The translations under genes and the position numbers were made by a program. From Pterobdella sp. o SKG-2022 (lineage: Eukaryota; Annelida; Clitellata; Hirudinida; Piscicolidae): a DNA stretch of 64,000 nt. The notes under the pieces are model-generated. The model ran no database searches and had not been told where the DNA came from. It worked only from the letters and a program-made list of their open reading frames with translations. Shown here one piece after another: positions 1 to 13,508 of this stretch. The stretch lies in the NCBI GenBank assembly GCA_964035795.1, contig OZ038320.1:8082671-8146670 (forward strand). The letters are read 5' to 3'. How positions within the stretch are numbered: the stretch's first letter is position 1; the number at the start of each line of letters is the position of its first letter.

Positions 1-3000
1 AAAGATGATTTGAGGGTATGTGATGGAGTGTTTGTCTTCGACACTATGACAAACACTGCAGACCCTCATAAGCTTATAAGTCTTCAATCACCTATTTCAA
101 TTTATTCCAATTAATTCCCCAGTTCATCATTATATTAAAACAATGACAATAGGGAATTCATCTGATCAATTTGAGTTTCATTTTATTAAAAAAGTTTTTT
201 ATTCTGTATTTTATTGGATCTTATAGGTCTTTGCACATGTCTATACAATGTAAATAGTATGCCCATCTAAAAAAGACAGGCAAGATAGTTTTTTTTCAAA
301 CAAAGAATTTGCTTTGTAATTTAGTCTGACAAATTTTTGGAAATATCGCTTTGTGAAATACATGGCAAGATGAAGAACACTAAAAGTCAAAACAGTATTT
401 TTTAAGATGAAAAAAACCCTTGCTAAAAATAAAAAATAATTTTTTAAAATTCATTATAAAAAAATGTAAAAAAATTGTGTTTGAAAAAGTAATTATAAGT
501 ATGAAAGCCTTTTCGATTTATAACTTACTTCATATTCAGCCCAAGAATCTCTTACCACAGCATTGAATACCTCTCAAAAATTTTTAAAGTGGTCGAAAGC
601 TTCAAGAAATGCTGTATAAACGTTTTGTTCGTGGCAACTCACAAGATATTTCTCCCAAAGTTATTAAAGCTTTCCCTTGAAAAAGTCCTTCCTGATTCAA
701 TGCTACGCTTTCAATAAAAATTTTAGAAATATTTCAAACCCATCTGTTCAATCTTTCAAATATATTTTATCTCAAATGTATTGTAAGTTTTTTTTTCGAA
801 ATTTTTAAAAAAACTTTTTTAAAAGAAATATCTTAACATATATAAAAGGCTTCATGGCTGCCACACAAGAACTAGAGGCACATAAAAAACCCACTTGTTG
901 GTAGAAGAAGAACAGTGATGAATAATAACTGTAGAAATAATTAGCTGAGCCTCAAAAAGATGTTTAATGAAACGTACTTTTGCTCGAACCTTCCAGAAAG
1001 TGTGTACAGCATTGTACAATCGTTCATAGCGAGTGTTGCGAAAAAATAAATTGAGTCTGTGTCAAATGCTAAGCAATTATTTTAACCCTAGATCTTTTAC
1101 CGTGATTAAAATGTAAGCTTGGGTTTTGAGGTAGTTGCTGGAGGACATACTTTGGGTTGAATAAGGAATGCAAATTGAAAAGAGTTTTCGTAAAACTCAG
1201 TTAACATTTTATTTAACAGCCATATGTTTAAAAATAGAAAAGCATTCAAAGTTGGGGAAAATTACCGATAAAATTAGTTTTATGAATCCTTCTAAGTAAA
1301 AATCATTAGCCAAGAATAATGAAAACTTTCAATAAATCCCAACGTTTTTTTCGCATGGAATAACTATATGCAATAAATCAAAAGTTATTTTTTTTAAAAT
1401 ATACTCTTCTAGGAGTGACCAAAAATCCAACATAGAAAATATATATGAGTTGGGGCCAAGAGAAAAGGGCAAAACAGCACAATTTTTTCATAAAAATTGT
1501 CTAAAAAACATTTCCTCACTATGACAGCATAAAAATTAAGCAATTTGGAACATTTTCAAACTTCAATCTTTTTAAATACAGTTTTATTTTCATTTGAAAA
1601 GTTGGAGTTCAAACTGAGAATTCTTCAGTTTTTTATTAAGTTTTCGGGATGTTTTGTGTGCGAAGGTTTATAGCCCCACATTTGTAACATTAAGTTGCTT
1701 TAAAACGAATTTAAATTGAATACCAATCCCAGGTTTTAATATGGAAACCAGTTTCATAAAACCAAATCATATTAAATCTCCTTTAATTTTTTACGGAAGA
1801 GAAAAAATATATTTGCTTGGTTTTAATTTAGCTTCTACCATAGATTTTACAATACTGTAGTTAATTACCTTGAGATATGTAATTAAAAAAATTTATGTTC
1901 AATTCTTTTTATAGAACTTCAAATAATTCTTTATCAAACTACTCCAGGCTTCATCAAGCTATTTCTAAATGCATGTTAAAACAGAAAAATAACTTCTGCG
2001 TCATAAAAACGTGATGCTAAGCGTGATAGATACCAGAGATAACAAGATTAGAATGATATATGTTGCAATAAATTAAACAAGGTTTACGAAGAGAACGGGT
2101 AGAAGTCAACATAAAAAAAACTTATCAAAACGTCTTTAGCAGAAGACAATTATATAAAAGCATTTATGGGAATTTCTTTAAAACACTGTTTTTCAAAGGT
2201 TTTTGAGTAGAATTCCCAGCTTAAAAGCTTGTTATGATAACGTATTTTGTTTTTATTTCATTCAAATCTTCACACGTATGTTTAGTTTATTTCTCGAAAC
2301 CCACGAAAAAGTTTATAACTAACTTTTCTAATAAAATGATATACCTATGTTAGATTTCTTTAATTATCTTCAAATGAGAGTTTTTAGAGAACAGCAACTT
2401 TAAACGTGGAATAAAGCTATCGACGCACGTATTCAAAAGGCTTTCAAGCTCTCTCATTTAAACTAACCTCCAAATACTAGAATAAAAACCTCATGACCGT
2501 ATAAATAGCTAATTTTTTAATGAAAAAATATGCTAGGCTGGTTGAAGTATCGAAGCGTTATTATTCTCCTCAAATTAATGTTGCATGCCACTTTTTTGAG
2601 TTTGTTTCTTGTACGTGTGTTTATTTCGGAAAATAATTTTATTTCCTTTCAAATGTATCCACTATAAGCTCTTTCATCTTCAAATTTAGCATCACACCAT
2701 TTAATTTCCATAAAAAATACTTTCAAAAAATATTTTGTAGGCCTATTTTTTAAATTGTTTCTTTTTTTTCAAATTATTTCCAAATTGAACGCTTGTATAA
2801 ATGCAATTGAGCTATAAAATCTACTTAACATTGGAAGCTTGAAATTTCGTGCTTAATGACAAAGGCATTTCATTCATTTTAATTTGAGGTCCAATCATAA
2901 AATTCATGAAATTATTTGACAGTTCATTAATTCTTTCTAAAGAGCTTCAGAATTATTAAAACGTCAGCATCTCAGATTCTAGTTTTGTATACGTTTTTTG

Positions 3001-4889
3001 AATAGCTTTATTTAGGAAATGCATATTATTTAGCATTTGAATTGTGAAGAAATAAGTTCATATTGCTTCCTAGTAGTTTCCAATGAACTATTGCTAAAAA
3101 TATGAATAAAAAAGGGCCAAAATAATTTTCAAAGTACATTTTATTGCGAAATAAATAAAAATTTATTTTAAAAAATGACGGAAAATACGATTAAAAATGA
3201 AGCTTGTGGAGAGCCGATAGGGATGAAGTGCAGGTAATTTGAGATAGCAACCACGCCACAATTAACCTATCAATTTATCAAGCGTTCATTACCCTTTGGT
3301 AACCTTTCTGAATTATATTGTTATTTACGACTGGCTAGGGGTTATCTTCAAATTCAGTTACTTTTGTTCTTGCCTCATAATTATCATCATATATAGTTGG
3401 TTTAAAACACCATAGTTTATGAAATTTCATCTGAAGCTAAAACTTTTTGATTCTAAAACTTATCAGTTTTAAATCATATTATTTTATATATGGGTTTTCA
3501 AAGACTTATAATTTGAAAAGGGTTTCATAAAACGTTCTCAGATATCCGTGAAAACTTTTATAAATCTTGGGTCAGTCATACGAGAAACGTGGTCAGCCAT
3601 TGTATCGAGCCTCATGCATTATATTAACGACAGTAAGCAATCTTTTCAAGTATCTAGATGTCAGGGTTTTTATGGTTCGAGCGTATATTTGAAATAATGC
3701 AATAAAAGTAAAATCTTCACTACGGGTGATTTGTGTTTTTGTGGGGAAACTACTCATTATTTATAGCAGAATGAGGTGTCACTGTGTTTCTGGTTTTGAT
3801 GGCCAATCCCATTTTGCTACAAGCAATGAAAGTGGTCTTTATTAGCGTTGAATTTCTTAATCATTGGCTTTATGAGATACATGATTGTTAAAACCAAGAA
3901 GATGCCTTGTTGTAGCTTTTTTAACTTATTTTGGTAACTTTTTGATTATGAAAGCTAGAATGTTTTCTTTATAACCCATAAAAAATATAAAAATCGTTTT
4001 TTTTAAAAACTTTTCAGAAAAACATCAGAATGAATAGTGTTGAAGCGAAAACAATCCTGCTTAGTTCTATTGACCAAATAAATATAGCCTAACATATTTT
4101 CAGCTCCGTGTCATCATGAAAACCCTGAAAAAAATTTTGCCGAAAAATCAGACTTCGATAGAAGTTTAAGAAACTGATCAAACCGATAAAATGCATAAGA
4201 GTAAAAAATAAATAGGGAAGGATGAAGAGGTAGAATAGTTAGCAAGCAGAGAAAGTATTTGGAAATTAAGTGATTATATACAAAAACATATATGAATTGC
4301 GAAAAAAGTAGAAAATAAATAAATTGACCAAAAGCATGAATAAAATAAGAATAAAACATAATAAAAAAATTAGTATGCATTGCATATTAAAGGTCTCAAT
4401 TGAACAGAGATTATATCTTCCTTGCAAGCGAGAAATTTTTATAGAAATTCTTGTTTATTTTAATTTTTGTATGTGACTAAATGTGTTATATCTAAGTTTT
4501 TAAAGTAAAAGTTTTATTAATCAAAAAAATCATAACGTCGAAGTTAGCTTTCTTTTAACATGAAGACGATCTGCTTCTTTGGGCTAGAAAGGCATCAAGA
4601 TCTGAGGCTTGCTGCCAACATTTTTTGGTTGTTTTAGAAGTCTTATCAAAATACAAACTCAACAAGATTTAACTTAATGCCAGTTTGAAGGAAGCGTTGA
4701 ATCTCAATATAATACTGTATGACCCAAATACAACTCGTGGCATATGATATTAATAGATAAATCTGTGTAATTCATATTTCAATTTAGTCAAATCATTATC
4801 TCCAGGAAGATGAAATTGGCAAAGTGACTGGTTTGAGAGAACAAATCGTAAGAAGACCAAAGAGATAGTGAGTCTTATGTAATCTAACT

Positions 4890-4944
4890 ACCTTTTCACC
4901 ATTGCTCAAACTACCTTATGATGTTTGAGCAATGGTGAAAAGGT
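4890..4944. repeat. Perfect 22-bp inverted repeat with 11-nt loop
   Basis: The left arm at 4890-4911 is the exact reverse complement of the right arm at 4923-4944, with an 11-base spacer. Pairing stops abruptly outside the arms. No coding frame explains it. It could be a small foldback insertion or a structured RNA. It is shorter than a typical animal microRNA precursor. Confidence 0.85.
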
Positions 4945-6342
4945 CCATGCTACAACTATAACCTGGTTTCATAATAATAAAATACTAATTTTCGTGAAAT
5001 TCATATTTTAGGGAAAAATATTTGATTAGTAGCATTTCTCCAATTACCTGCATGCTTGTGTCTCATAGGGATGTTTATAGAGGAGCTTGTGGTAGTACGT
5101 CAATAAGAAATGCATCATCAAAGAAGTTGATTAATTCAAGTCATTTTCCTATGCAGATAATTGCCTTATCTTCCTTAAATATTCTGTTAAGGATTGTTAT
5201 TTATAACTAGATTTCGGTGGAATTATTCCAAAACTATTGTGTTTTAGTTTTTAAATTTTTTATGTATAAAAAACCGAGTTTTTAATTACTTTTATATCAA
5301 TAATTTCTTCAAAAAATTCAAAAAATCAACTTTTTCTGTTTTCTTTCATTTAAAATTTTTCTTTTTTCTTTACATAAAAAACTGATTTTTATAGTTTCAA
5401 TAACATCGGTTAATTTTTTTTTAAACTCCAAAAAATTATATTCATCTGTTACCACCATGAGTAAAATAACATTGAAAATTAATCAAAACCTCGCCCTTAA
5501 AACCAAGTAAAAAACTTTTTGAAAAATTTTAAATACTATTAAATGAGGGATTTTTTTATTCCCAACAGTCTATCATCTGTCATTATCAATTCAAAATTCT
5601 TTCATGTTTTTATCGACTCTTCAATCTATGCACCCATGTCTCCAGCCATTCATCAACCCAATCATCCATCGTTTCCTCCATCTATCCAACCATCTATCAT
5701 TTCATCTCAGCACGAGGCATACTCCCAATCTGGTAAAACTGATAGTATAAAAAATTAACTAAAATTAAATTAATTTAAAAAATGGATAAATACAGTTTAA
5801 ATTTTAAAAATTTGTGGAAACAAAATTTAAGGCTAGAATTTTCGGTACCCATATGCTAACGTATTATGGAAAGGCTATACATACCGAAATTTCTGAATGG
5901 TCAATAAATCTACTAAAATTCATAAATCGACGTTAAAAATTTTCGAATATTGTTTATAGGTGCATTAAGATGTATCTGAAAAGCATTATTTCAAATTAAA
6001 TTCAATATTATAGTTCAAATTTCTTCAGTATCCTCATTGTTTTGCTATTCTTTTTTCCATTTATATATATATCACATTTACTTTTAATTCATATGCTATT
6101 CATATTTATTTTATTTATGTATATTCCATTTATTCTTTTTTATAATTTTTGCGTTTTAATTTATTTATTCTAACTATATTTTTTATATTTATTTTTATTT
6201 ATCTACATTTATTTATTTTATTTATATTTTCTTTAAAAATAGTTCATTCATTACTATTTATTAAGTCGCACAAGTTATTCTATCACACTAGTGATTATAT
6301 CACTTACTCAGCTCATGTACTCAGTCTTCTACATAGCATTAC

Positions 6343-6550
6343 TAACTATAACTATTTATATAGCGCCAAGGCAAGCAACCATTGACACACCACTCCATGC
6401 TGTTAGCCCTACTTCCCCCACCACCCCTTCAGCACGGACACCCAGGAAAGAGCATCGGCCTACTGCACTGGCATCTGTATGTTTCTGGAACAGAGGGTTT
6501 ACAGCTACTGCTATGATCTGTGCAACTGGTTACTTTTTCAGTTGTTATTA
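6343..6550 (-). mobile_element. SINE-like or LINE-tail insert
   Basis: A roughly 200-bp block is far richer in G and C than its surroundings. Read on the minus strand it ends in GGCGCTATATAAATAG followed by a short AGTTAT-type repeat. That ending resembles the GCGCTTTATAAATA end of the tRNA-derived SINE near 19.8 kb. GCGCTATATAAAT-type ends are common on LINE-mobilised elements in invertebrates. No tRNA-like head is visible at the other end, so this may be a 5'-truncated copy or a different family. The open frame on the plus strand over this block is not taken as a gene. Confidence 0.5.
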
Positions 6551-8294
6551 TTAACTAAGGGGTATTATGTATCGTAAGTTTTAGAATTGTATATTATAGG
6601 CTATTTTACTTTGCTTCACGTTGTATGGGTTCACTGTTAGCCATGGAAATACTTTATTGGAAAATAAAATGAGAAATATAAACACAAAAGAGAAATCCAT
6701 TCATCTTTAAAAAACAATGATTTTTCAACACATTATTCAATGAAGTATATGCTGAATTTTTCAAACAAATTTCAATTCTTGCAGCGTCAAACTTAGTTTT
6801 AATACTGCAAAGCATCCATGAATATACATACGAATTCATAAACAGAAACAATTATAAAGATTCATAACTAGATACTATCAAGTTATATTTTAATCAAAAT
6901 CTCATGAATTGAAGGGACGGTTCTCAGCCAAGTCCATGGAAAAAACACAACAGTCACAGCGTTCTGTCTTTCCTGAAGAATGTTGTATGCATTTTTAGTT
7001 TTTATTTTATATACTCCTGCTAGGTTCATTTAATAACACACAGTTAATTGAATTCAATTCTCAACTGTTAATTAGATAATTGTTTCATTATTTTTATTCA
7101 ATGAATAAATTGGTTTTAAGCTAATATAAACAGTGTGTAGTTAAAATAGGTATTTTGTAACCCATCGGTCAATTACTTCTGCTTCATTTCAAAGCGAGAA
7201 ACCAACGGTAGTAGTGGTTTTAAAAATCTCATAAGGTTTCACTTGAATTGAGTTTTTGAAAAATGTAATAAAACTTTGCAAAAGGTTTCACAAGTTTTTT
7301 GGATACATTTCCATAGGGACATGCATGAACCTAATTATCGCAAACTAAAATATTGACTATGGAGTTGACTTTATTCTCATAGTTTTCCATAATTTAAATC
7401 AATGGTTTGTTTCTTTTTGGGTTGAAATTGATATAACGGGTAAAAACACATGAAATAGAAATTTAAGTTTTGAAGTTGAAAAAAATTCAGTCCAGGAAAC
7501 TGCCCGAAGATAAATTCAACATAACAATAATACAATTCAACGTCAATTCAAAACCTTCCAAACGTAAAAAAGTGAAATTACTTTGGTATTATGGCGGCAT
7601 AATTCTTAATCAAACTGAAATTTTCATATGAGCACAAAAACCTTCAAGGCATCATGGGAAATCAGGCGTGGAAAAGATTTTGTTGCAAAAGAAAGGTGGT
7701 TTATGAGACTAATTAGAAGTAGTATATGAGCAAAAAAGGCTTATTTCTTTCTATGAATTAAGTCATTTTTAAGAATATAAAAAAGTAAAAAAAATATTTA
7801 AAAGTAGATTTTATAAAAATTTAAGATGAAAAATTTTGAAAAAATTTCGAAAATTCAAAAAAAAATTGTTCAAAAATTTTAGTTATATTATCAAATGGAA
7901 CTATAATTTTAAAAAATGCAATGAAACAATAAAGATATTATTATGTTTTTTTTGGAAAAATATTCCTTATATTCAAATTACACAGCAAACCTTGTGCTTT
8001 GAAAAATGACACGAGTCTGATAAATGAAACTGTAAAACATTGTTGGTTGGTGAAAAGTTGGAATTACATGAATGCGATATTAGTTGTCATATGGCTCGTG
8101 TTTCACGGTTTTGCGAGCCTTTTTGGAGTCGCATGAATATATTTTAAGTTTTCAATAGCGAAATAAGTATGAAATGAATATAATTCTTGAATAAAAATTG
8201 AAATGGACGCTATTTTTTATTTTATGATTTTTTTAAACAATGATTTGTTCTGTTATAAAGTAACTTAGTTTATACACAACCAATTGATTACTTT

Positions 8295-8400
8295 CTAAGG
8301 TGGTAGAGATGACCAACGGCAATAATCAGCCAGTGATGCCCCGTGATTCTTCAAGGCGAGGAAACTTTATCGGGTCATACTGATCCGAGGCAGGTTCATC
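8295..8400. other. GC-richer island, possible terminal exon
   Basis: About 100 bp of balanced composition sits in a 70% AT desert. On the plus strand a possible acceptor near 8300 is followed by a frame ending MPRDSSRRGNFIGSY and a stop. On the minus strand an equally open frame contains DEPASDQYDPIKFPRLEE. Neither is recognised. It could be the last exon of an unseen gene, a conserved non-coding element or a small RNA. C/D snoRNA boxes were looked for and only weak matches were found. Confidence 0.25.
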
Positions 8401-11400
8401 ACATGTTTTCTTCGATTTTTTATATTTTCAACCTTTCACCTTTATTATGATGCGACTAAATATTCACCGAAATGTGGTGTCTAGTGTGTAATCCTGCAGA
8501 GACAACTTTAAGCACAATGGACCCATTCGATTGGAGACTTTCAGCTATTTAGAGGCATTAATCATTCTTCTCAATCCTTTTCTTTCCTTGCGTTTTTAGT
8601 TCTTCATTTTTTTTATTTTATCTTTTTCTTCATCTTTATCTTCATTTTTCCCAAAACTTCATCATCTTCATTACCGCAATGCGCAACTTCATTACCATTA
8701 TATTGTCAAAATTATCGAAATTTTCTCCCAAAAGTACCAAAAACGCTTAAGTCATGCTCAATCATTCAATCTTTTTAAATAATTATTGAAATAAATACTT
8801 ATAATGCATAAAAAATTTCAATGGATTCATCATTAACTTTTTCAGATTGGAGAAGACTCATTATAAGAGGTTTTGATGAGTTATTGTTATAAGATATTTA
8901 ATACTGAAGTAATTTTTAATGTTAAAGAACTAGATTTTTCCTGCTCGTATTCAAAATGGTGTTGTAAAAAATGGCTGTGTTGCACGAGTGAATTTTTGAT
9001 TAACATTTTCTGTTCATTTATAATCCATAGATATTAAATGTTTTAACCATGGAAAAATATTAATACATATATATATATATATGCTTACTTCATAAAATAG
9101 TTGGATTCTTTTAATATAGGTTTATTTTAATATATTTTAACTTGTCGACCAAATTTAATTTATCTTTCATGTACAACGTGTACCTCCGTTTATGAGAGCT
9201 CAATCCAAAGAAATTTTTCATAACGACATAGTTATTATATGCTAACGTCGATATTGTCTTTTTTAAATTGGTTCCAAAAACACGTTCATAAAGCCATGCT
9301 TATATAACTTTCACATTCAACCATGTCTTTCAAATTTTATCTTTGTTTTACGAATCATTGCCCCAAACGTGGCGTTTCAGCTTTTTTAAATTAGATTCTT
9401 AGCATGAAGTTTCACTTCGAAATGGTCTTTCATTGTGTTTTCATTGGTGTTTTAACAACTTGCAAGTATATTGTTTGCCGTATGGAAGTTTTGAGTGGAA
9501 TAAAGTCATCAACGCCTTTGTCTCGAAGTTTTTCATGTCATTTGAAAAAATTCAGAAGTTAAGTGTGAGTATGAGCTTCTGTTTAAAGAATCAAATTTAT
9601 CTAAAATTTTTCTTATTTGTAACAAAAAAAAACCAAGAAAACCAGATCTGCTGCAAAAGTTGCTAAAGGCATTCAATTAACTAAAATAATAAAATTTTCC
9701 AGTCACCATAAGTCTGAACTAGTTAGTTTTTTTAGAGCAAGATATATAATTCAAAATAGTTTTTTTTCAATTGAATTAACTCTGTGATAAATATCATTAA
9801 ATGGGGTTTTTGGAAACTTTATCAAATATTTTTTAAAAATAAATTTTTTCATTAATTCATTTTTTTTCAAAAGTATTGAATCAATTTTTATAAATAACAA
9901 TATCAATAAATATTTCAAATGATTTCAATTGACCACTTTTTGAAAGCTGGTAATTTTTTATCGATCCCAATCTGCAACAAGTTATCTACAATACAGTACA
10001 AGTAAAAATATGACTACTGGCCAGTTGTAAGTTTTATCGTGCAGAAATTTTAATCACAAGATGACACTTTTGAGTTTTTATAATAAATTTTATAGTCATT
10101 TTTATTAAATTTAAATCAAGGTTTGTTCCTGCGAGCAATAATCAAATCGAGACACATCAAGCTTTGAGATTGTAAAGATTTTTTTGAAAGTCCGGAAAAT
10201 TGAGTTTATTTTAAAATACGTGTTTGAAATTTTCATAATTAAGTTAATGCCTGAGAAACAGAAGTAGAGTTTTGACCAACAAAATATTACACAGTGATGA
10301 GTCTCTGTATTGAACTTGAAAGTTGAAAACTAAAAACTAATCAATCATTACAAACCTCAAGTTCTAAATTTGACCGTTGATACTTTTTGAAACATCTCTT
10401 TCTTTAAAAGGTTTTTAAACAAAAATACCTCAAATTAAACAAAATTTCTCACTTGAAATTTTTTTTTAATCTCATACACTGTAGAATGAGCAATTTGGTG
10501 TTTCACAGTTGGTTTGACTGAAATGCTTTTAAAGCTTTTTTCCTATGTTTTTCAATTGTATCATTTAATTTAATGGGGTTTTATTACTTGAAACAATTAA
10601 TTTAATTTCTGAAAATGAATTCTAAAAATAAGTTTCACATGAAGTGAGAAAGTATGAAAAAATTTATCTTCCGATATATATGACTGTTGTAGTGATTCCA
10701 TGCAGATATGTCTCTCTTTATACAAACACTTCTTAACATACTTGCTTGTTTTGATGCTCGAAAGGGCATGCCGTCTCATACTATTTGACAAAGAAAAAAA
10801 AATCAAGAAAATAAACTTGTTTTTTTCGATTATTTTTTGTTCCAAAATATTTCACTTTCATGGAAAAATTTCCATATTTTTTTTTTTAAAGACATCGCAT
10901 GTTCTTTTGTAAACTTGAATTTTATGAGGATTTATAAAAACACGTAAAAAAAAGTTTCATTTAGCTAAAATTTTCAACAAATGTCAAATTCATTAGCAAA
11001 ATTGTAAAGAAAAGTAGAGAATTTAAACGGAAAAACCATAAATGTAAAAATTTTTTTTAAAAATTTTTGAAAAAATGTCTTTCCCATAACATCATACCCA
11101 AATTTTTGCAAAACTCTTGCCCAGTAAAGACGAAAAGATTTCAGCAAAAATAGGAGTTTTCATGCTTACAATGCCAAAATTCACACCTAGAATAAGTCCG
11201 AAAAATAGTTTCTTAAAAATAAAACTGAAATTATAAACTGATCAGCATGCAATCTAAACCTAATAAAGAATACGTGGGTGAAAGTAACTTCTTTAAATGC
11301 CATTCAGTCGGTTTTTGAATTTCAAAGCCTTTAATTTTTATTTAGAGTTACTCTTACCAGGATGTTTTGGAAAATTAATTTTTGGTAAGTTCAAACGCTA

Positions 11401-12387
11401 TTCAAGTGTCATGCAACAATATGAACACATAGTTTCATTATAAAATTATTTAAATATGTTTCATCGATGGCTGCTTATCTTTATATTTCAATCAACTTTT
11501 GTAATAACTTATAGCTAAATAGGATTTGAATTTAACATTTGGAGTTAAATTTTTTTAATACTAATCATTGAAAAAGCACAATTAGGTATCCATAATTTTA
11601 GCAACTTCGCTGATCTTGTTCGATGTGGAAATTTCAAAAAATTAATCACTAAAAATACATTAAAATGTCATTAAAAAGTTTAAAAAATCCTATTATACAA
11701 AATTTACGTAGAATTGATGAGCAAAATTATAATCTATATAAATACTTTAATTATGAGTCAAAAACCAGAGAAGCTCTCAAAAAACAGATAAACTTTTTCA
11801 ATAGTTTATAATTAAATATGTTTTGAGTTATTTCAAGTTGAAGTTTTCCAATGCAAGTCAATGAAAAAACGCATTTAGTTATCAACCTCGTTGGATGTTT
11901 GCTTATAAATCAATTTTTTTGCTATAAAACAATTAATTTTATTGTAAAAATACGTTAAAAACTGCAATTTAATTCTTATCGATAGTTTACTTGATTTCCA
12001 CCAGATGACACCCTATTGCTAGTTTATATAACCAAAGTTCGAGGTAAGAATTGTTGAAGCAGAGCTTGAAATATTTTGTATTTATAAGTAAAAACTGATT
12101 TTTTTCAAGTAAATTTAAATTTTTTAATTTTTATGGCAAAAACTTTAAGTAATCAGAACATAGAATCGACTCAGAATAATCATTGTGGTGTGTTTTAGGA
12201 AAACAAAACAGTGTTTTGATCTCATTTTTATAAGTGTTTTCGATATAAAATAATAATTTTAATTTTCCAATAAATACATTTTTATCATTTTACTAAAAAA
12301 AATTCTGTGAAAAATGTATGTATACTTATCAAAATTCCCTTTCAAACATATCTAATTTAAAACCCTGATACTGATACAGACTGAAAC

Positions 12388-12789
12388 ATGACTCAACAAC
12401 GTGGTTCAGTGCCAGTGATCCTGTTTCTTATTGTCCTATTGGCCGTTGTTTTGGTCACTTGCAGTGATGAAGGTTTCAAGTTTGACTTTACATTGAAAAT
12501 TTTTTTTTAAGCATTTTATTATGAAAGCATGCGCTCACGTTCTTTTTAAATTATATAATTTTTTATAACTGATTTAAGGATCAACTGTATTGAAGATTTA
12601 TCATTTTTCAAATCAGATGACAGTGGAAAAAGATTTTTAAAAGGTGGAAAAAGATCTCCAGAATTTAAGGGTGCTAAAGAAGAGGTTGCAAGCAAAAGGT
12701 TTTCAGAATTTTTGGGTGGTAAAAGATTCTCTGAATTTTTAGGGGGTAAAAGGTTTTCAGAGTTTTTGGGTGGCAAAAGAGAAGTTTGA
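12388..12789 (+). CDS. EFLGamide (TRH-like) neuropeptide precursor
   Basis: Two-exon prohormone, CDS 12388-12472 and 12617-12789, phase 1 junction, 85 residues. It starts with a hydrophobic signal peptide (VPVILFLIVLLAVVLV, residues 9-24) and then has dibasic-bounded peptides. Three consecutive units read FSEFLGG followed by Lys-Arg. The second Gly would donate the amide, giving three identical FSEFLG-amide peptides. An upstream FLKGG-Lys-Arg unit would give FLKG-amide, and a spacer starting SPEFKG lies between. EFLGamide is the established protostome counterpart of vertebrate thyrotropin-releasing hormone, acting through a TRH-receptor-type GPCR. Prohormone convertase cleavage and amidation are inferred from the motifs. 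The intron lies directly after the signal peptide region. The ATG was chosen because the signal peptide follows at once and the same ATG is kept in the decayed copy near 13.4 kb. The uncertainty is whether an extra exon exists. Confidence 0.88.
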
Positions 12790-13350
12790 TCAACAACTGA
12801 TGATTAGTGAACTAGAAAATCATGAATATGTTGTTTTTCAAAAAATATATCTCATGGAAATTTGTTTTTAGCTTCATTGAAAACAGAAACTATTTAAAAA
12901 TTTTATTATATCACGTTTTCATTTGAATTGGTGAAAGTATCTGAAATTTTTGTTCCCAATAATAATTTTGAAACATATCTTTGTTGATCGTTTCTTAAAA
13001 AAAAACAAAATATTTTTGTGAGTAGAAAAAACACAACGAATAAACTTGAAAATTAGGTATTCCGATTAAACTTTTGAAAACTTATTGATAATTAACCGAT
13101 TGAGAACAAATGACGCCATATATTAAAAATCATTGGTCTCAAAAAGAAGTTATAAACTGCTTAAAATCAATTTGCTTCGTTCAATAAAATATATTTTTTT
13201 AATGATTGAACTGATGCAAGCCTTGAAATAATTTTAACTAAAGAATTGAAACGAGATGTGGGACTATGATCAAAAATTCCATTATAAAAAGACTACTTAC
13301 CCTTCAAAATCAAATCATTAAACCTAACTTCGAGCTTTGGTTTAGCCAGA

Positions 13351-13455
13351 AGCCCTAATACTGATGCAGACTGAAACATGGTCCAAAAACGTGGTTCAGT
13401 GCCAGTCATCCTGTTCCTCATTGTTTTATTGGTAGTTATTTAGGCCACTTAAGGT
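13351..13455 (+). pseudogene. Decayed copy of EFLGamide exon 1
   Basis: About 105 bp closely resemble the region around the start codon of the EFLGamide gene 1 kb upstream, including the leader sequence before the ATG. The ATG at 13378 opens a signal-peptide-like frame (RGSVPVILFLIVLLVVI) that ends at an in-frame TAG at 13441-13443. A second stop follows soon after. The splice donor region has diverged, and no peptide-coding second exon was found downstream. It looks like a tandem partial duplication that has lost function. Confidence 0.75.
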
Positions 13456-13508
13456 TGCACAAAAATATTAGTCAAAGCAGAAATTGAGAAATTCAGTGTT
13501 TAAGTAAG

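Larger units (their letters stand above)
1..12387. other. Gene-poor AT-rich intergenic region
   Basis: No exon chain or recognisable protein was found across these 12.4 kb on either strand. Most open frames are short, rich in Phe, Ile, Lys and Asn, and lack splice partners. Contents that can be supported are listed separately: a perfect hairpin near 4.9 kb, a SINE-like insert near 6.4 kb and a GC-richer island near 8.3 kb. Degenerate CATC-type repeats (about 5620-5710) and TTTAT-type repeats (about 6060-6240) account for two of the longer open frames. A short TA run lies near 9070. Confidence 0.6.

Noticed and set aside
5543..5758. 71-codon Pro/Ser/His-rich frame
   Set aside because: Produced by a degenerate CATC repeat.
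12546..12776. Minus-strand frame with three PPKNSENLL repeats
   Set aside because: Antisense reading of the three FSEFLGGKR units.
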